The notes: a model not told the origin generated them from the sequence alone. 64,000 nucleotides of DNA from Humibacter sp. RRB41 (GCF_022761015.1 NZ_JAKWJQ010000002.1:372001-436000); one strand, 5' to 3'; positions 37,765 to 47,101 are shown, counted from the first letter of the stretch. Translations and numbers: made by a program.

Positions 37765-38832
37765 TCAGCGTGGCTGTTCGGTGCGCCCGTCGCCCGCCTC
37801 GACGTAGCGGCGCGGCACCCGCACGGGGATGCCTGTGAGGATCTCGTCGCCGATGGTGTCCGCCCATTCCGCCCACTCCGTCGGGGTGGGTTCGCCGCGA
37901 AGGCCGGAACCGAACACGATGACCGGGTCCCCGGTCTGCAGACCGGCCGCCTCGACGATCACACTGCTGTCCACTCCGATCTCTGCGAGCGGATGCCTGT
38001 GCCCGCGCACCCAGACCGACGCCGCGTGCGCGGCGCGCGCCGGCAGGCCATCGGCCCACCCTGCGGAGATCCGCGCGGTGTGCCCGCTAACCTCGCCGAC
38101 CGTGGTCGCGAGGGTCATCGTGGGAACGACACCGATGTCGGCTGCACTGCGGTCGTCGAACGGCGATACCCCGTATGCGGCGATGCCGAACCGCACCATG
38201 TCGAAGCGGGCCTCCGGCATCCTGATGCCCGCGGAGCTCGCAGCCAGATGAATGAGTTCAGGATGCACTCGGCGGGCCGCAGCCACAGCGATCGCCTCGC
38301 GAAAGCGACGCAGTGCCTCTTCATCGTCGCCGACCGATGCGTCGGCGAGATGGGACCAGATCCCGCGGATGCGCAGCGCGCCCGCCCTCTCCCCCGCGAT
38401 GGCCGCATCGAGGAGGCCGGGCCATTCGTCTTCGGTCGCACCGTTCCTGTGGAGTCCGGTATCGATCTTCAGATGTACCTGCAACGGGACGGCGGACTGT
38501 GCGGTCAGCGCAGCGCGGAGCTCGTCCTCCGTCGAGATGCCGACGTCGATGTGCCTGCCGGCCGCTGCCGCGAAGTCGGCGCCGGAGCCGTGCAGCCACG
38601 CGAACAGCGGCGCATCGATGCCCGTATCGCGGAGGCGCAGACCCTCGGAGATCTCCAGCACGCCGAGCCAGGATGCCCCCGCCTCGATGGCGGGACGGGC
38701 GAGCTGGAGCATGCCGTGACCGTAGGCATCCGCTTTGAGCATCGCCATGACGGGAGTGGGTGCCGCGATATCGCCGAGAAGCTGCAGATTCGACCGGAAG
38801 ACGTCGAGATCGACGGTCGCAACCGCGCTCAC
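37765..38832 (-). CDS. Alanine-racemase-family subunit A (PLP barrel intact, catalytic Tyr loop lost)
   Basis: A 355-aa fold-type III PLP protein. The barrel keeps the PLP lysine (Lys33 in MAMLKADAYGHG), KIDTGLHRNG, IWSHLADAS and the phosphate-contact DMVRFGIAAYGVSP. In the C-terminal domain the segment that carries the catalytic tyrosine (VSYGxT) is deleted: MTLATTVGEVSGHTARI runs straight into SAGWADGLP. The MDQ motif is degraded to GVDSS. Homodimeric racemases need both residues. Start GTG 38832 overlaps the stop of the companion gene (GTGA). I infer that it pairs with that protein; automatic annotation would call it Alr. Confidence 0.88.
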   Translation of the reverse strand: MSAVATVDLDVFRSNLQLLGDIAAPTPVMAMLKADAYGHGMLQLARPAIEAGASWLGVLEISEGLRLRDTGIDAPLFAWLHGSGADFAAAAGRHIDVGISTEDELRAALTAQSAVPLQVHLKIDTGLHRNGATEDEWPGLLDAAIAGERAGALRIRGIWSHLADASVGDDEEALRRFREAIAVAAARRVHPELIHLAASSAGIRMPEARFDMVRFGIAAYGVSPFDDRSAADIGVVPTMTLATTVGEVSGHTARISAGWADGLPARAAHAASVWVRGHRHPLAEIGVDSSVIVEAAGLQTGDPVIVFGSGLRGEPTPTEWAEWADTIGDEILTGIPVRVPRRYVEAGDGRTEQPR

Positions 38833-39473
38833 GCCGTCACCCAAACGCGTTGGAAACGAGCTCCCAGCCCGGCCGAGAGTTCGAGAGGAGAGCGGCCGGA
38901 TGCCGCCGCCCATTCGCCCGGCGACGGCGCGCCCGGCTGCGCGCCCCAGAGGATCACATCGTCGCCGGACACCACGCGCTCGTCGCCGAGGTCGACCATG
39001 AACTGATCCATCGCCACACGACCGGCGAGCACATGCTGCGCGCCGGCGAGCAGGACGTGAGCCTTGTTCGACGCCGAGCGGGGAACGCCGTCGGCGTACC
39101 CGAGACCGACGAGCGCTAGATAGGAGTCGGAGGCGACCCGGTACGTGTAGCCGTAGGAGACCGGGCTACCGGCAGGGACGCGCTTGCAGGAGATGACCTC
39201 ACCCGTCACCGTCATGACGGGCGCCGCATCGGGAGCCGTGCCGTAAAGAGCAGCCGTCACATCCGCATCCACGGCGTCGCGATACATGTTGACGTCGTCG
39301 TGCGCGAACCGGTCGAATCCATGCGAACGTGCCGCTGCCTGGACCTCGACGGTGCCGTGCCCGAAAGCGTCGGCGCGCAGATCGAGTACGACGTCACGAG
39401 GCCCGCGCTGCGCCGCGATGGAATCGAGCGCAACGTGCAGTGTCGCGCGCGAGAGCGTGATTCGTCTGCGCAT
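38829..39473 (-). CDS. Alanine-racemase-family subunit B (catalytic Tyr domain, truncated barrel)
   Basis: A 214-aa protein made mostly of the C-terminal domain of an alanine racemase. It keeps the catalytic tyrosine (Tyr107 in GSPVSYGYTY), GLGYADGVPR and AGRVAMDQFMVDLGD. Its N-terminal barrel is cut to about 85 residues; DLRADAFGHG aligns with KADAYGHG but Arg33 replaces the PLP lysine. Alone it cannot bind PLP as an aldimine. ATG 39473 lies 4 nt after the ligase stop, and the stop overlaps the subunit A start. It may supply Tyr and MDQ in trans to subunit A. A decaying pseudogene is the alternative, but the frame and motifs are intact. Confidence 0.85.
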   Translation of the reverse strand: MRRRITLSRATLHVALDSIAAQRGPRDVVLDLRADAFGHGTVEVQAAARSHGFDRFAHDDVNMYRDAVDADVTAALYGTAPDAAPVMTVTGEVISCKRVPAGSPVSYGYTYRVASDSYLALVGLGYADGVPRSASNKAHVLLAGAQHVLAGRVAMDQFMVDLGDERVVSGDDVILWGAQPGAPSPGEWAAASGRSPLELSAGLGARFQRVWVTA

Positions 39474-39477
39474 CTCG

Positions 39478-40185
39478 TCAGCTGACCCGGACGATACCCA
39501 TCGGTGTGCTCTGCGTGCCCTGTCCCAGCGGGTTGTCCTGCAAGATGCGCACAAGGGCGGTATCCCGCTTCGAGCCGAGCGTCGAGCCGAGGATGTTACC
39601 GCCGAGGTCGTTGATGTCCACGATGGCCACGTCGACACCACCAAGCGCTGCGCTGAGTTGTGCCGCCACCTTCTTCGGTTGCGCCGGCGCCAGGACCACC
39701 TGCGAGTCGTACGGCGGGATCGTGCCCTCCGTCGGTCCGTCGATGCCGCGCGCCTTCGGACCGGCGATGCGGTAGAAGTCGCCCTTCCGGCCCAGCTTCT
39801 TCGTGACCGCGGCGACGGCTGCTGCGAACAGGATCCGGACGGTTCCACACTCGCGCAACGCCATCTCCATCGTCTCCGGCATGCCGAGTCCGATGCCGTG
39901 CGGAGTCTTCTGCACGTACCCGGACAACGTCACCGCCAGCTTGCGCGGTTCGATGTCTTCGATCGGGTACGAACGTCCCTGGGTGATTCCGACGATCTTC
40001 TCGGTCACGAACAAAACGTCGCCAGGCCGTAGCTCGGGCTTCGCGGCCGCAGTCACGACTGCGACGAGGTCGTCGCCTCGAACGACCAGTGGCGTCTTGA
40101 TCGGAATGCGGTGATATTCGACGCCGTCGACGGCGATCGACAGCTCTTTGCCGGCGTTGGCGCTCGGCTCTGCCGCTCTACTCAA
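39478..40185 (-). CDS. CofE-like ligase (F420-0:gamma-glutamyl ligase family)
   Basis: A 235-aa protein of the CofE family, whose known member adds L-glutamate to coenzyme F420-0 with GTP. Family features are the N-terminal strand [29 protein letters not shown], and the C-terminal [13 protein letters not shown]. No other F420 gene is nearby, and the context is amino-acid racemisation and ligation, so another carboxylate-amine ligation is likely. Start TTG 40185 lies inside the last codons of sigA (8-bp overlap); no better in-frame start is seen. It leads the five-gene unit. Confidence 0.85.
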   Translation of the reverse strand: MSRAAEPSANAGKELSIAVDGVEYHRIPIKTPLVVRGDDLVAVVTAAAKPELRPGDVLFVTEKIVGITQGRSYPIEDIEPRKLAVTLSGYVQKTPHGIGLGMPETMEMALRECGTVRILFAAAVAAVTKKLGRKGDFYRIAGPKARGIDGPTEGTIPPYDSQVVLAPAQPKKVAAQLSAALGGVDVAIVDINDLGGNILGSTLGSKRDTALVRILQDNPLGQGTQSTPMGIVRVS

Positions 40186-41536
40186 GGTAGTCCCGCAGCG
40201 ACTGCGAACGGGACGGGTGACGGAGCTTGGCCATCGTCTTCGACTCGATCTGACGGATGCGCTCGCGCGTCACCCCGAACGTGTCACCGATCTGGTCGAG
40301 CGTCTTCGGCATCCCGTCGCCGAGTCCGAAGCGCATGCGGATCACGCCGGCTTCGCGCTCGGAGAGCGAGTCGAGCAGGCTCTCGAGCTGCTTCTGCAAC
40401 ATCGTGAATCCAACGGCATCCGCCGGCACCACGGCCTCGGTGTCCTCGATGAGGTCACCGAATTCGCTGTCGCCATCTTCGCCCAGCGGAGTGTGCAGCG
40501 AAATCGGCTCCCGGCCGTACTTCTGCACCTCGACGACCTTCTCAGGGGTCATATCGAGCTCCTTCGAGAGCTCCTCTGGCGTGGGCTCGCGGCCGAGATC
40601 CTGCAGCATCTGACGCTGAACGCGTGCGAGCTTGTTGATGACCTCGACCATGTGCACCGGGATGCGGATGGTGCGTGCCTGGTCGGCCATGGCACGTGTG
40701 ATGGCCTGACGGATCCACCACGTCGCATAGGTGGAGAACTTGAAGCCCTTCGTGTAGTCGAACTTCTCGACGGCACGGATCAGGCCGAGGTTGCCCTCCT
40801 GGATCAGGTCGAGGAACTGCATTCCACGTCCGGTGTAGCGCTTGGCCAGTGAGACCACGAGACGCAGGTTGGCGCCGAGCAGGTGGCTCTTCGCCCGCTG
40901 CCCGTCACGGGCCACCCAACCGAGGTCGCGGCCCAGCTGCGAACGCTTCTCCTGGTCGGTCATCACGCCGAGCTTCTCTTCGGCGAACAGCCCGGCCTCG
41001 ATGCGCATCGCCAGTTCGACCTCTTCGGCCGCGTTCAGAAGCGCGACCTTTCCGATCTGCTTCAGGTAATCCTTGACAGGGTCGGCGGTCGCACCCGTGA
41101 TCTGCGCCGAGTAGACGGGGATGTCGTCGTCCTCGTCGACAGCACGCAAGACGATCGCTCCGGTCGGAAGCACTTCGGCCTTGGCGGCGTCACCTTCCGT
41201 GTCGTCGGAATCGCCGTCGGAAGTCGTCTTCGCCTCGTCGGTGGCGTCAGCGGACTCTTCCGCAACCTGGGTCTCGTCGAGTTCGGCCTCGTCGGCCTCG
41301 TCGTCGCCGGACTTCGAGGGCGATGCCTTCGCTGCTGCCTTGGCAGGCGAAGCCTTGCCGGTGGCCCTCGTCGTGGTCTTCGCCGGCGCCTTGGAAGCCG
41401 TCTTCGCGGCAGGCTTCGCCGCAGGCTTGGCAGCTGTCGCCTTCGACGCGCTGCTACGTGACGCCGTGGTCTTCTTCACCACTGTCGTCGTGGGCTCCTC
41501 TACGATGCTGGGGGCTACAGCCGCTTTGGTTGCCAT
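40178..41536 (-). CDS. sigA: Primary RNA polymerase sigma factor (RpoD/SigA)
   Basis: A 452-aa housekeeping sigma-70. The first 140 residues are Ala/Lys/Thr-rich and then acidic. Region 1.2 begins [11 protein letters not shown]; region 2 has [36 protein letters not shown] and [17 protein letters not shown]; region 3 and region 4.2 ([19 protein letters not shown]) end with [11 protein letters not shown]. Start ATG 41536 follows GGAAGG. Its 3' end overlaps the CofE-like gene, so the cell-wall-type unit downstream may be expressed with it. Confidence 0.97.
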   Translation of the reverse strand: MATKAAVAPSIVEEPTTTVVKKTTASRSSASKATAAKPAAKPAAKTASKAPAKTTTRATGKASPAKAAAKASPSKSGDDEADEAELDETQVAEESADATDEAKTTSDGDSDDTEGDAAKAEVLPTGAIVLRAVDEDDDIPVYSAQITGATADPVKDYLKQIGKVALLNAAEEVELAMRIEAGLFAEEKLGVMTDQEKRSQLGRDLGWVARDGQRAKSHLLGANLRLVVSLAKRYTGRGMQFLDLIQEGNLGLIRAVEKFDYTKGFKFSTYATWWIRQAITRAMADQARTIRIPVHMVEVINKLARVQRQMLQDLGREPTPEELSKELDMTPEKVVEVQKYGREPISLHTPLGEDGDSEFGDLIEDTEAVVPADAVGFTMLQKQLESLLDSLSEREAGVIRMRFGLGDGMPKTLDQIGDTFGVTRERIRQIESKTMAKLRHPSRSQSLRDYLE

Positions 41537-41770
41537 GGAGTTCACCTTCCAGCCCTCCTCCATCTACACGCGCAACGGTGTGGATGACGAGGGTTCGGGT
41601 CGCTTGCGGACACTATGAGGACCCATGTCAAGTCCGGGCGCTTCGCACCACGCTCTCGATCGGCCTTGAGGCCAAGCGAGTACGCCGTACAGTCCGGAGG
41701 TGAACGGGTCCAATCATTGATTATTGCACGGTCTGGGCACCGATCGCGCATCGCCGCCTAGCAACGTCAC

Positions 41771-43084
41771 TCACTGGCGACCTCGGTTCCACCGCGCAAC
41801 AAGTGCAACCCACAATGGACCCACTTCTATTCCCTCATCGTCGAGAAGGCGCTTGCGAGTGCGACGACGTGCCGCGAGAAGGAAAACGACTCCGATGCCC
41901 ACGACGATGTACTGCACCGCGAAGGCGATACGGAATCCGTCGATCGTGTAGAGGGCGGTCGACTCCAGGTGGCTTCGCCAGTCCAGCAGAACCCCGATCA
42001 GATAGATCATGACGAAGCTCGCGGCGAAGCCGCCCACGTTCACGAATCCATTCGCGGAGCCGAGGGAATGCAGCGGATTCGTCGTGCGAGCGAAGTCGAA
42101 CCCGATGAGCGATCCCGGCCCGCCGGCTCCCACAACGACCAGCAGCAGCACGACGAGCCAGACCGGTGGTGTGCCGGGCCAGAGCAGCAACACCGCCCAC
42201 ACGACTCCCATCGCAGCGACGATGGTGAGCACGATATTGCTCCGCCGCAGCGGGAACCGCGCGGTCAGGATGCCCAGCACGGGCCCGACGACGAGCGCGG
42301 CGCCGACGATGATGGTGAGCATCCACGACGCGTCTCCGGCCGGGTATCCGAGCGCGTACACCATGAACGGGAACCCCCACATCATGGCGAACACCGTGCC
42401 GGACGACTGGGTGACGAAGTGCGACCAGAAGCCGAGCTGAGTGCCTGGGCGGGCGATGCTGACTCCGAGTTGGTGCAGCGATTGGGCCCACGAGACCGAA
42501 CGGTGCTCCCCCTCCGCATCCACGGGGCTGTTGTGCACGATCGCCAAGATCGCCACGAAAGACACCAGTGCTACTCCCGCCGCCGACGCGAACGCCACCG
42601 TCCAACCCGATTCGTGAAGCAGGAAGGCGAACGGCACGGCAGAGAGCACCTGCCCCAACTGGCCGATGTTTCCGACCCATTGCGACAGTTGCGGAACGAT
42701 CCTGCCGCTGAACCACGAGTTCACGAGGCGGATGAGGCAGATGAAGATCATCGCGTCGCCCGCCCCGACCAGCACGCGACCACCCACCGCGACACCGATC
42801 ACATCGGAGAACGCGACGAGCAGTTGACCGGCCACCATGAGGGCTGTGCCCGTGAGCATGAGCACCCGCGGGCCGACCCTGTCGATCAGCACTCCGACCG
42901 GAATCTGCATCCCTGCGTAGACCACGAGCTGCAGCACGGCGAGAGTGGACATCAACGACGCGTTCGAGTGGAATCGTTCCGTCGCCGACACTCCGGCGAC
43001 CCCGATGGTGGTGCGCTGCATGACAGCGATGAGATATCCGAAAACGCCCGCGGCGAAAACCCACCACGAACGTACCGAATTCAC
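41771..43084 (-). CDS. MFS transporter
   Basis: A 437-aa major facilitator superfamily protein with twelve predicted helices. The loop 2-3 motif appears as GVLIDRVGPRVLMLTG (the GxxxDRxGxR signature). The N terminus WWVFAAGVFGYLIAVMQRTTIGVAG and the C-terminal cluster RRRTRKRLL are typical. The substrate cannot be predicted. It stands alone between the sigA promoter region and the PAC2 gene. Confidence 0.9.
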   Translation of the reverse strand: MNSVRSWWVFAAGVFGYLIAVMQRTTIGVAGVSATERFHSNASLMSTLAVLQLVVYAGMQIPVGVLIDRVGPRVLMLTGTALMVAGQLLVAFSDVIGVAVGGRVLVGAGDAMIFICLIRLVNSWFSGRIVPQLSQWVGNIGQLGQVLSAVPFAFLLHESGWTVAFASAAGVALVSFVAILAIVHNSPVDAEGEHRSVSWAQSLHQLGVSIARPGTQLGFWSHFVTQSSGTVFAMMWGFPFMVYALGYPAGDASWMLTIIVGAALVVGPVLGILTARFPLRRSNIVLTIVAAMGVVWAVLLLWPGTPPVWLVVLLLVVVGAGGPGSLIGFDFARTTNPLHSLGSANGFVNVGGFAASFVMIYLIGVLLDWRSHLESTALYTIDGFRIAFAVQYIVVGIGVVFLLAARRRTRKRLLDDEGIEVGPLWVALVARWNRGRQ

Positions 43085-43129
43085 CCCTCTACGCTACGCG
43101 GGGAGAACGTGCGTCAGCACGAGATGGCG

Positions 43130-44056
43130 TCAGAGCCCAGGGGCATCCTCGTCGCCCTTACGGCGATAGGCGAGGAAGTTCTCGAGCTCGGCAGCGATCT
43201 CATCCGCAGATGGGAGCCCGCCGTCCTGATGTGTCAGCGGGGATTTCAACGGGCTGTCCTGCATGTAGGTGTCGTGACGCTGCTCGAGCGCACCGACGAG
43301 TCGCTCCAGCTCCGGGTTGTTCGACACCTGCTCGTCGATGTTCGCGATGAACTCGCGATCCTCCTCGCGCAGCTTGTCGGTGGGGAAGATCAGCCCCGTC
43401 ACCGAACTGATGTTCTCGATCGCCGCGACGGCCGCTGCCGGATACTCGGTGTCGCCGAGGTAGTGCGGTACGAGCAGCACAAAGCCCACCGTGGAAGCGC
43501 CGACCTCTTGCAGTCGGTACTCGATCAGGTGCATCGCGGTCGCGGGCGCTTGGGTCGTGGGACGCCAGACGGACATCGACTCGGCGAGTCCCTCGCGATT
43601 GCCGCTCACTGTGACACCGATCGGGCGGGTGTGCGGCACGGGCATCGGGATCGCGTGCACCCAGATCGTCGACCGCACCTTCAGCAAGGAGACGAGGTCG
43701 AGGACTGCCGTGCTGAAGCGCTCCCATTGGAAGTCCGGCTCGTAACCGGTCAGCAGGAGGAACTGCTGGCCGACTTCATCACGCATCAGGTAGAGGCTCA
43801 ATTGTGCGGGACGGTAGTCGGTGAGGTGGTCCTGATCGAACGTGATGACAGGACGCCGTGCCCGGTAGTCGAGCAGGGCATCCGCGTCGAATCGCGCTAT
43901 CTCTTCGGCATCGAGCCTGTCGACCAGATAGGTGCTGAGCTGTGAGACGGCGTTGCCGGCATCCGCGAAACCGGTCAGTCCCGCGACCAGATAGAGCCCG
44001 GTGGGCACCGTCTCCAGTGCCGTCCGGACGTCGTAAAGGCCACGCGGATCCTGCAT
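43130..44056 (-). CDS. PAC2 family protein
   Basis: A 308-aa protein of the PAC2 (proteasome assembly chaperone 2-like) family, widespread in actinobacteria. Family marks are LYLVAGLTGFADAGNAVSQ, ITFDQDHLTDYRPAQLSLYL and VLLVPHYLGDTEYPAAA. The biochemical role is not established. The tail is disordered. It is divergent from pepA, starting 47 bp from it. Confidence 0.92.
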   Translation of the reverse strand: MQDPRGLYDVRTALETVPTGLYLVAGLTGFADAGNAVSQLSTYLVDRLDAEEIARFDADALLDYRARRPVITFDQDHLTDYRPAQLSLYLMRDEVGQQFLLLTGYEPDFQWERFSTAVLDLVSLLKVRSTIWVHAIPMPVPHTRPIGVTVSGNREGLAESMSVWRPTTQAPATAMHLIEYRLQEVGASTVGFVLLVPHYLGDTEYPAAAVAAIENISSVTGLIFPTDKLREEDREFIANIDEQVSNNPELERLVGALEQRHDTYMQDSPLKSPLTHQDGGLPSADEIAAELENFLAYRRKGDEDAPGL

Positions 44057-44103
44057 GCATTCAATGCTAGCCAGGGCGCCCCGACCGCCCTGGAGGGCGA
44101 GAC

Positions 44104-45621
44104 ATGCCCACAGCGAACACCCCGAGTGCCCTTACGATTCTTGCCATGCCCGTTCCTTCACTCTCTCTCGCGCCCACCCGTCCGTCAGCAGCAGCCGGCG
44201 ACAGACTCGGGCTGTTCGTCGTTTCGAGCTCAGACGGCCCCGTCGTGCTCGGTCGCGACGTCGACCAGGGGCTGCTGGCGGAGCTGAAGGTCACCGGTGC
44301 CGCGGATCAGGTCGTGCGGCTCCCTGGTGGCGTGCTCGACGACTCGCCGGTCATCCTTGCGGGGGTCGGCGGGGTGCGCAGCGCGCCTTCCTTGCGGGCT
44401 GCAGCCGGTTCCGCGTCGCGGGCCGCGGCGGGTGACGCGCGGCTGATCCTCGATGCCGGTGCTGCGGACGACGGGGAGCTCACCGCTCTGCTCGAGGGCG
44501 CCGCCCTCGGTGCCTATTCCTTCAGTGGACGTCCGCACCGTGGGGATGACTCGTCACCGGTTCCCGAAGTGATCGTCGTCGGATCGCCGAACGATCCGGG
44601 TGCGCTCAGCGAGCGCGCATCGGTCGTCACCGAGGCCGTCACCCTCAGCAGGGACCTGGCGAACACTCCCCCGTCCCAGCAATCCCCAGCCGATCTGGCG
44701 CAGTCGGCGCTCGACGCCGTCGCGGGCCTTCCGATCGACGTCAAGATCTGGGACGAACGAGAACTTGCCGCTGACGGCTTCGGCGGCATCCTCGGTGTCG
44801 GCAGCGGGTCGACACGACCGCCGCGGCTGGTGCGCGTGGACTACGCACCGACGGGCTCGGCCGGGCACATCGCCCTGGTCGGCAAGGGCATCACGTTCGA
44901 CTCAGGTGGGCTCTCATTGAAGCCCCCAGTGCCCATGGTGGGCATGAAATACGACATGGCGGGAGCGGCATCCGTGCTCGCTGTGGTCGTTGCAGCAGCG
45001 CGACTTGCACTGCCCGTGCACGTCACCGGCTGGCTCTGCGTCGCGGAGAACATGCCCTCCGGATCGGCCATCCGCCCGAACGATGTGCTCACGATCCGCG
45101 GTGGAACCACTGTTGAAGTGCTCAACACGGATGCCGAGGGGCGCCTCGTGCTCGCCGACGGTCTTCGGGCAGCCGGCGAGGAGCGTCCCGACGCCATCAT
45201 CGACATCGCAACGCTCACCGGCGCCGAAGTGGTCGCCTTCGGCACCCGGTACTCGGCCGTGATGGGAGACGACACGCTGGTCGGCAGCGTGAGGGATGCC
45301 GCCGAACACTCCGGTGAGCTCCTCTGGCCGATGCCCCTTCCAGCTGAACTGCGTGCCTCCCTGAAAACAGAGGTCGCCGACATCGCGAATGCGAACCCCG
45401 GCAATACAGCGGGCGGGATGCTTCTGGCCGGCGTGTTCCTGCGCGAGTTCGTCGGAAAGACATCCGACGAGCCGGCGGCGAAGACGATTCCGTGGGCGCA
45501 TCTCGACATCGCGGGCTCCGCCCAGAACAACGGTGCTCCCTACGGGTATGCGGCAAAGGGCGCGACGGGCGTGTTGGTGCGCACTCTCATCCGTGTGGCC
45601 GAGGGCTTCCGGGCGCGGTAG
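44104..45621 (+). CDS. pepA: Leucyl aminopeptidase (M17 family)
   Basis: A 505-aa two-metal aminopeptidase. The C-terminal catalytic domain has GKGITFDSGGLSLKP, the signature NTDAEGRLVLADGL, and the metal ligands in KYDMAGAASVLAVV. The variable N-terminal domain starts here at ATG 44104, which has GGAGGG 6 nt upstream; ATG 44146 is an in-frame alternative without a ribosome site. It precedes lpdA by 106 bp on the same strand. Confidence 0.96.
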   Translation: MPTANTPSALTILAMPVPSLSLAPTRPSAAAGDRLGLFVVSSSDGPVVLGRDVDQGLLAELKVTGAADQVVRLPGGVLDDSPVILAGVGGVRSAPSLRAAAGSASRAAAGDARLILDAGAADDGELTALLEGAALGAYSFSGRPHRGDDSSPVPEVIVVGSPNDPGALSERASVVTEAVTLSRDLANTPPSQQSPADLAQSALDAVAGLPIDVKIWDERELAADGFGGILGVGSGSTRPPRLVRVDYAPTGSAGHIALVGKGITFDSGGLSLKPPVPMVGMKYDMAGAASVLAVVVAAARLALPVHVTGWLCVAENMPSGSAIRPNDVLTIRGGTTVEVLNTDAEGRLVLADGLRAAGEERPDAIIDIATLTGAEVVAFGTRYSAVMGDDTLVGSVRDAAEHSGELLWPMPLPAELRASLKTEVADIANANPGNTAGGMLLAGVFLREFVGKTSDEPAAKTIPWAHLDIAGSAQNNGAPYGYAAKGATGVLVRTLIRVAEGFRAR

Positions 45622-45727
45622 TAAGGTCGTATGGGCAGGAATCGCCTGCCGATCGACGGCCGCCTGCAGCGAAAACACACGCTCCTCAAGGCGGTGACGT
45701 CCCGCATCCCGACCTAGGAGTGAATGG

Positions 45728-47101
45728 GTGTCTGAGCAGAACTTCGACATTGTAGTTCTCGGCGGGGGCAGCGGAGGTTACGCGGCGGCATTGCGCGCAA
45801 GCGAACTCGGCTTCTCCGTCGCATTGATCGAGAAGGACAAGGTCGGAGGCACGTGCCTGCACCGCGGTTGCATCCCCACCAAAGCGCTGCTGCACTCGGC
45901 CGAGGTGGCCGATTCGTCGCGTGAGTCGGCGAAGTTCGGCATCAACTCCACGTTCGAAGGCATCGACATCGCGGCCGTCACCGCGTACCGCGAGGGTGTC
46001 GTTGCGAAGAAGTACAAGGGGCTCCAGGGCCTCGTGAAGGCCCGTGGCATCACCACCGTCGAGGGAGAGGGCCGCCTCGTCTCCTCCATCACAGTGCGCG
46101 TCGGTGACGACGACTACGTGGGCAAGAACGTGATCCTTGCCACCGGCTCCTACTCGCGGTCTCTTCCGGGCCTCGAGATCGGCGGACGGGTGATCACGAG
46201 CGAGCAGGCTCTCGAACTCGACTTCGTTCCGAAGAAGGTCGCCGTGCTCGGCGGCGGCGTGATCGGCGTCGAGTTCGCCAGCGTCTGGAAGTCCTTCGGC
46301 GCCGAGGTCACGATCATCGAGGCGCTCCCGCACCTCGTTCCCAACGAGGACGAGTCGATCAGCAAGTCCCTGGAGCGTGCCTTCCGGCGCCGCAACATCG
46401 ACTTCCGCCTCGGTGTGCGGTTTCAGAACGTAGCCCAGAACGACGATGGTGTCGTCGTGACGCTCGAGAACGGTGACACGGTCGAGGCCGAGCTTCTGCT
46501 CGTCGCTGTCGGACGCGGTCCGGTCACGACCGGGCTGGGCTACGAAGAGGCAGGCGTCACGATCGACCGCGGTTTCGTGATCACGAATGAGCGGCTGGAG
46601 ACCGGCGTTCCCGGTCTGTATGCGGTTGGCGACATCGTGCCCGGCCTTCAGCTTGCGCACCGCGGCTTCCAGCAGGGCATCTTCGTCGCCGAGGAGATCG
46701 CGGGCTTGAACCCGATCGTCGTCGATGACGTGAACATCCCGAAGGTCACGTACTGCGAGCCGGAGGTCGCTTCGATCGGTCTCAGCCAGGCGAACGCCGA
46801 GGCGCAGTATGGCGGCGAGAACGTGACGGCTTACGACTACAGCCTCGCCGGCAACGGCAAGAGCGAGATCCTCGGAACCACCGGGTCGGTGAAGGTCGTT
46901 CGCGTCAACGACGGGCCGATCGTCGGTGTCCACATGATCGGCGACCGGGTCGGTGAGCTCATCGGCGAAGCGCAGCTCGCCGTGAACTGGGAGGCGTATC
47001 CCGAGGACATCGCGCCGTTCATCCACGCGCACCCCACCCAGAACGAGTCGCTCGGCGAGGCGTTCCTCTATTTGGCAGGCAAGCCGCTCCACACGCTCTG
47101 A
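45728..47101 (+). CDS. lpdA: Dihydrolipoyl dehydrogenase (E3)
   Basis: A 457-aa flavoprotein that reoxidises dihydrolipoyl groups of 2-oxoacid dehydrogenases and the glycine cleavage system. The FAD site is VVLGGGSGGYAAALRA, the redox disulfide is Cys43/Cys48 in GGTCLHRGCIPTKALL, the NAD site is VAVLGGGVIGVEFASVW, and the C-terminal interface has HAHPTQNESLGEA with the catalytic His-Glu. Start GTG 45728 follows TAGGAG. It lies directly before the E2 gene. Confidence 0.97.
   Translation: MSEQNFDIVVLGGGSGGYAAALRASELGFSVALIEKDKVGGTCLHRGCIPTKALLHSAEVADSSRESAKFGINSTFEGIDIAAVTAYREGVVAKKYKGLQGLVKARGITTVEGEGRLVSSITVRVGDDDYVGKNVILATGSYSRSLPGLEIGGRVITSEQALELDFVPKKVAVLGGGVIGVEFASVWKSFGAEVTIIEALPHLVPNEDESISKSLERAFRRRNIDFRLGVRFQNVAQNDDGVVVTLENGDTVEAELLLVAVGRGPVTTGLGYEEAGVTIDRGFVITNERLETGVPGLYAVGDIVPGLQLAHRGFQQGIFVAEEIAGLNPIVVDDVNIPKVTYCEPEVASIGLSQANAEAQYGGENVTAYDYSLAGNGKSEILGTTGSVKVVRVNDGPIVGVHMIGDRVGELIGEAQLAVNWEAYPEDIAPFIHAHPTQNESLGEAFLYLAGKPLHTL

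Noticed and set aside
38829-39473. Second racemase gene as a simple pseudogene of alr
   Set aside because: Its frame is intact, catalytic-domain motifs are well kept, and it is coupled to both neighbours by an overlap or 4-nt gap; decay would not be expected to spare exactly what subunit A lacks.
36401-40185. Reading the EctB, racemase and CofE-like genes as ectoine or F420 synthesis
   Set aside because: No other genes of either pathway are present, and the racemase pair and ATP-grasp gene do not fit them.
41610-41631. TTGACA near the sigA start (minus strand) as a -35 box
   Set aside because: The only -10-like hexamer (TAGTGT) is 10 bp away, too close for a normal promoter, and none lies at 16-18 bp.
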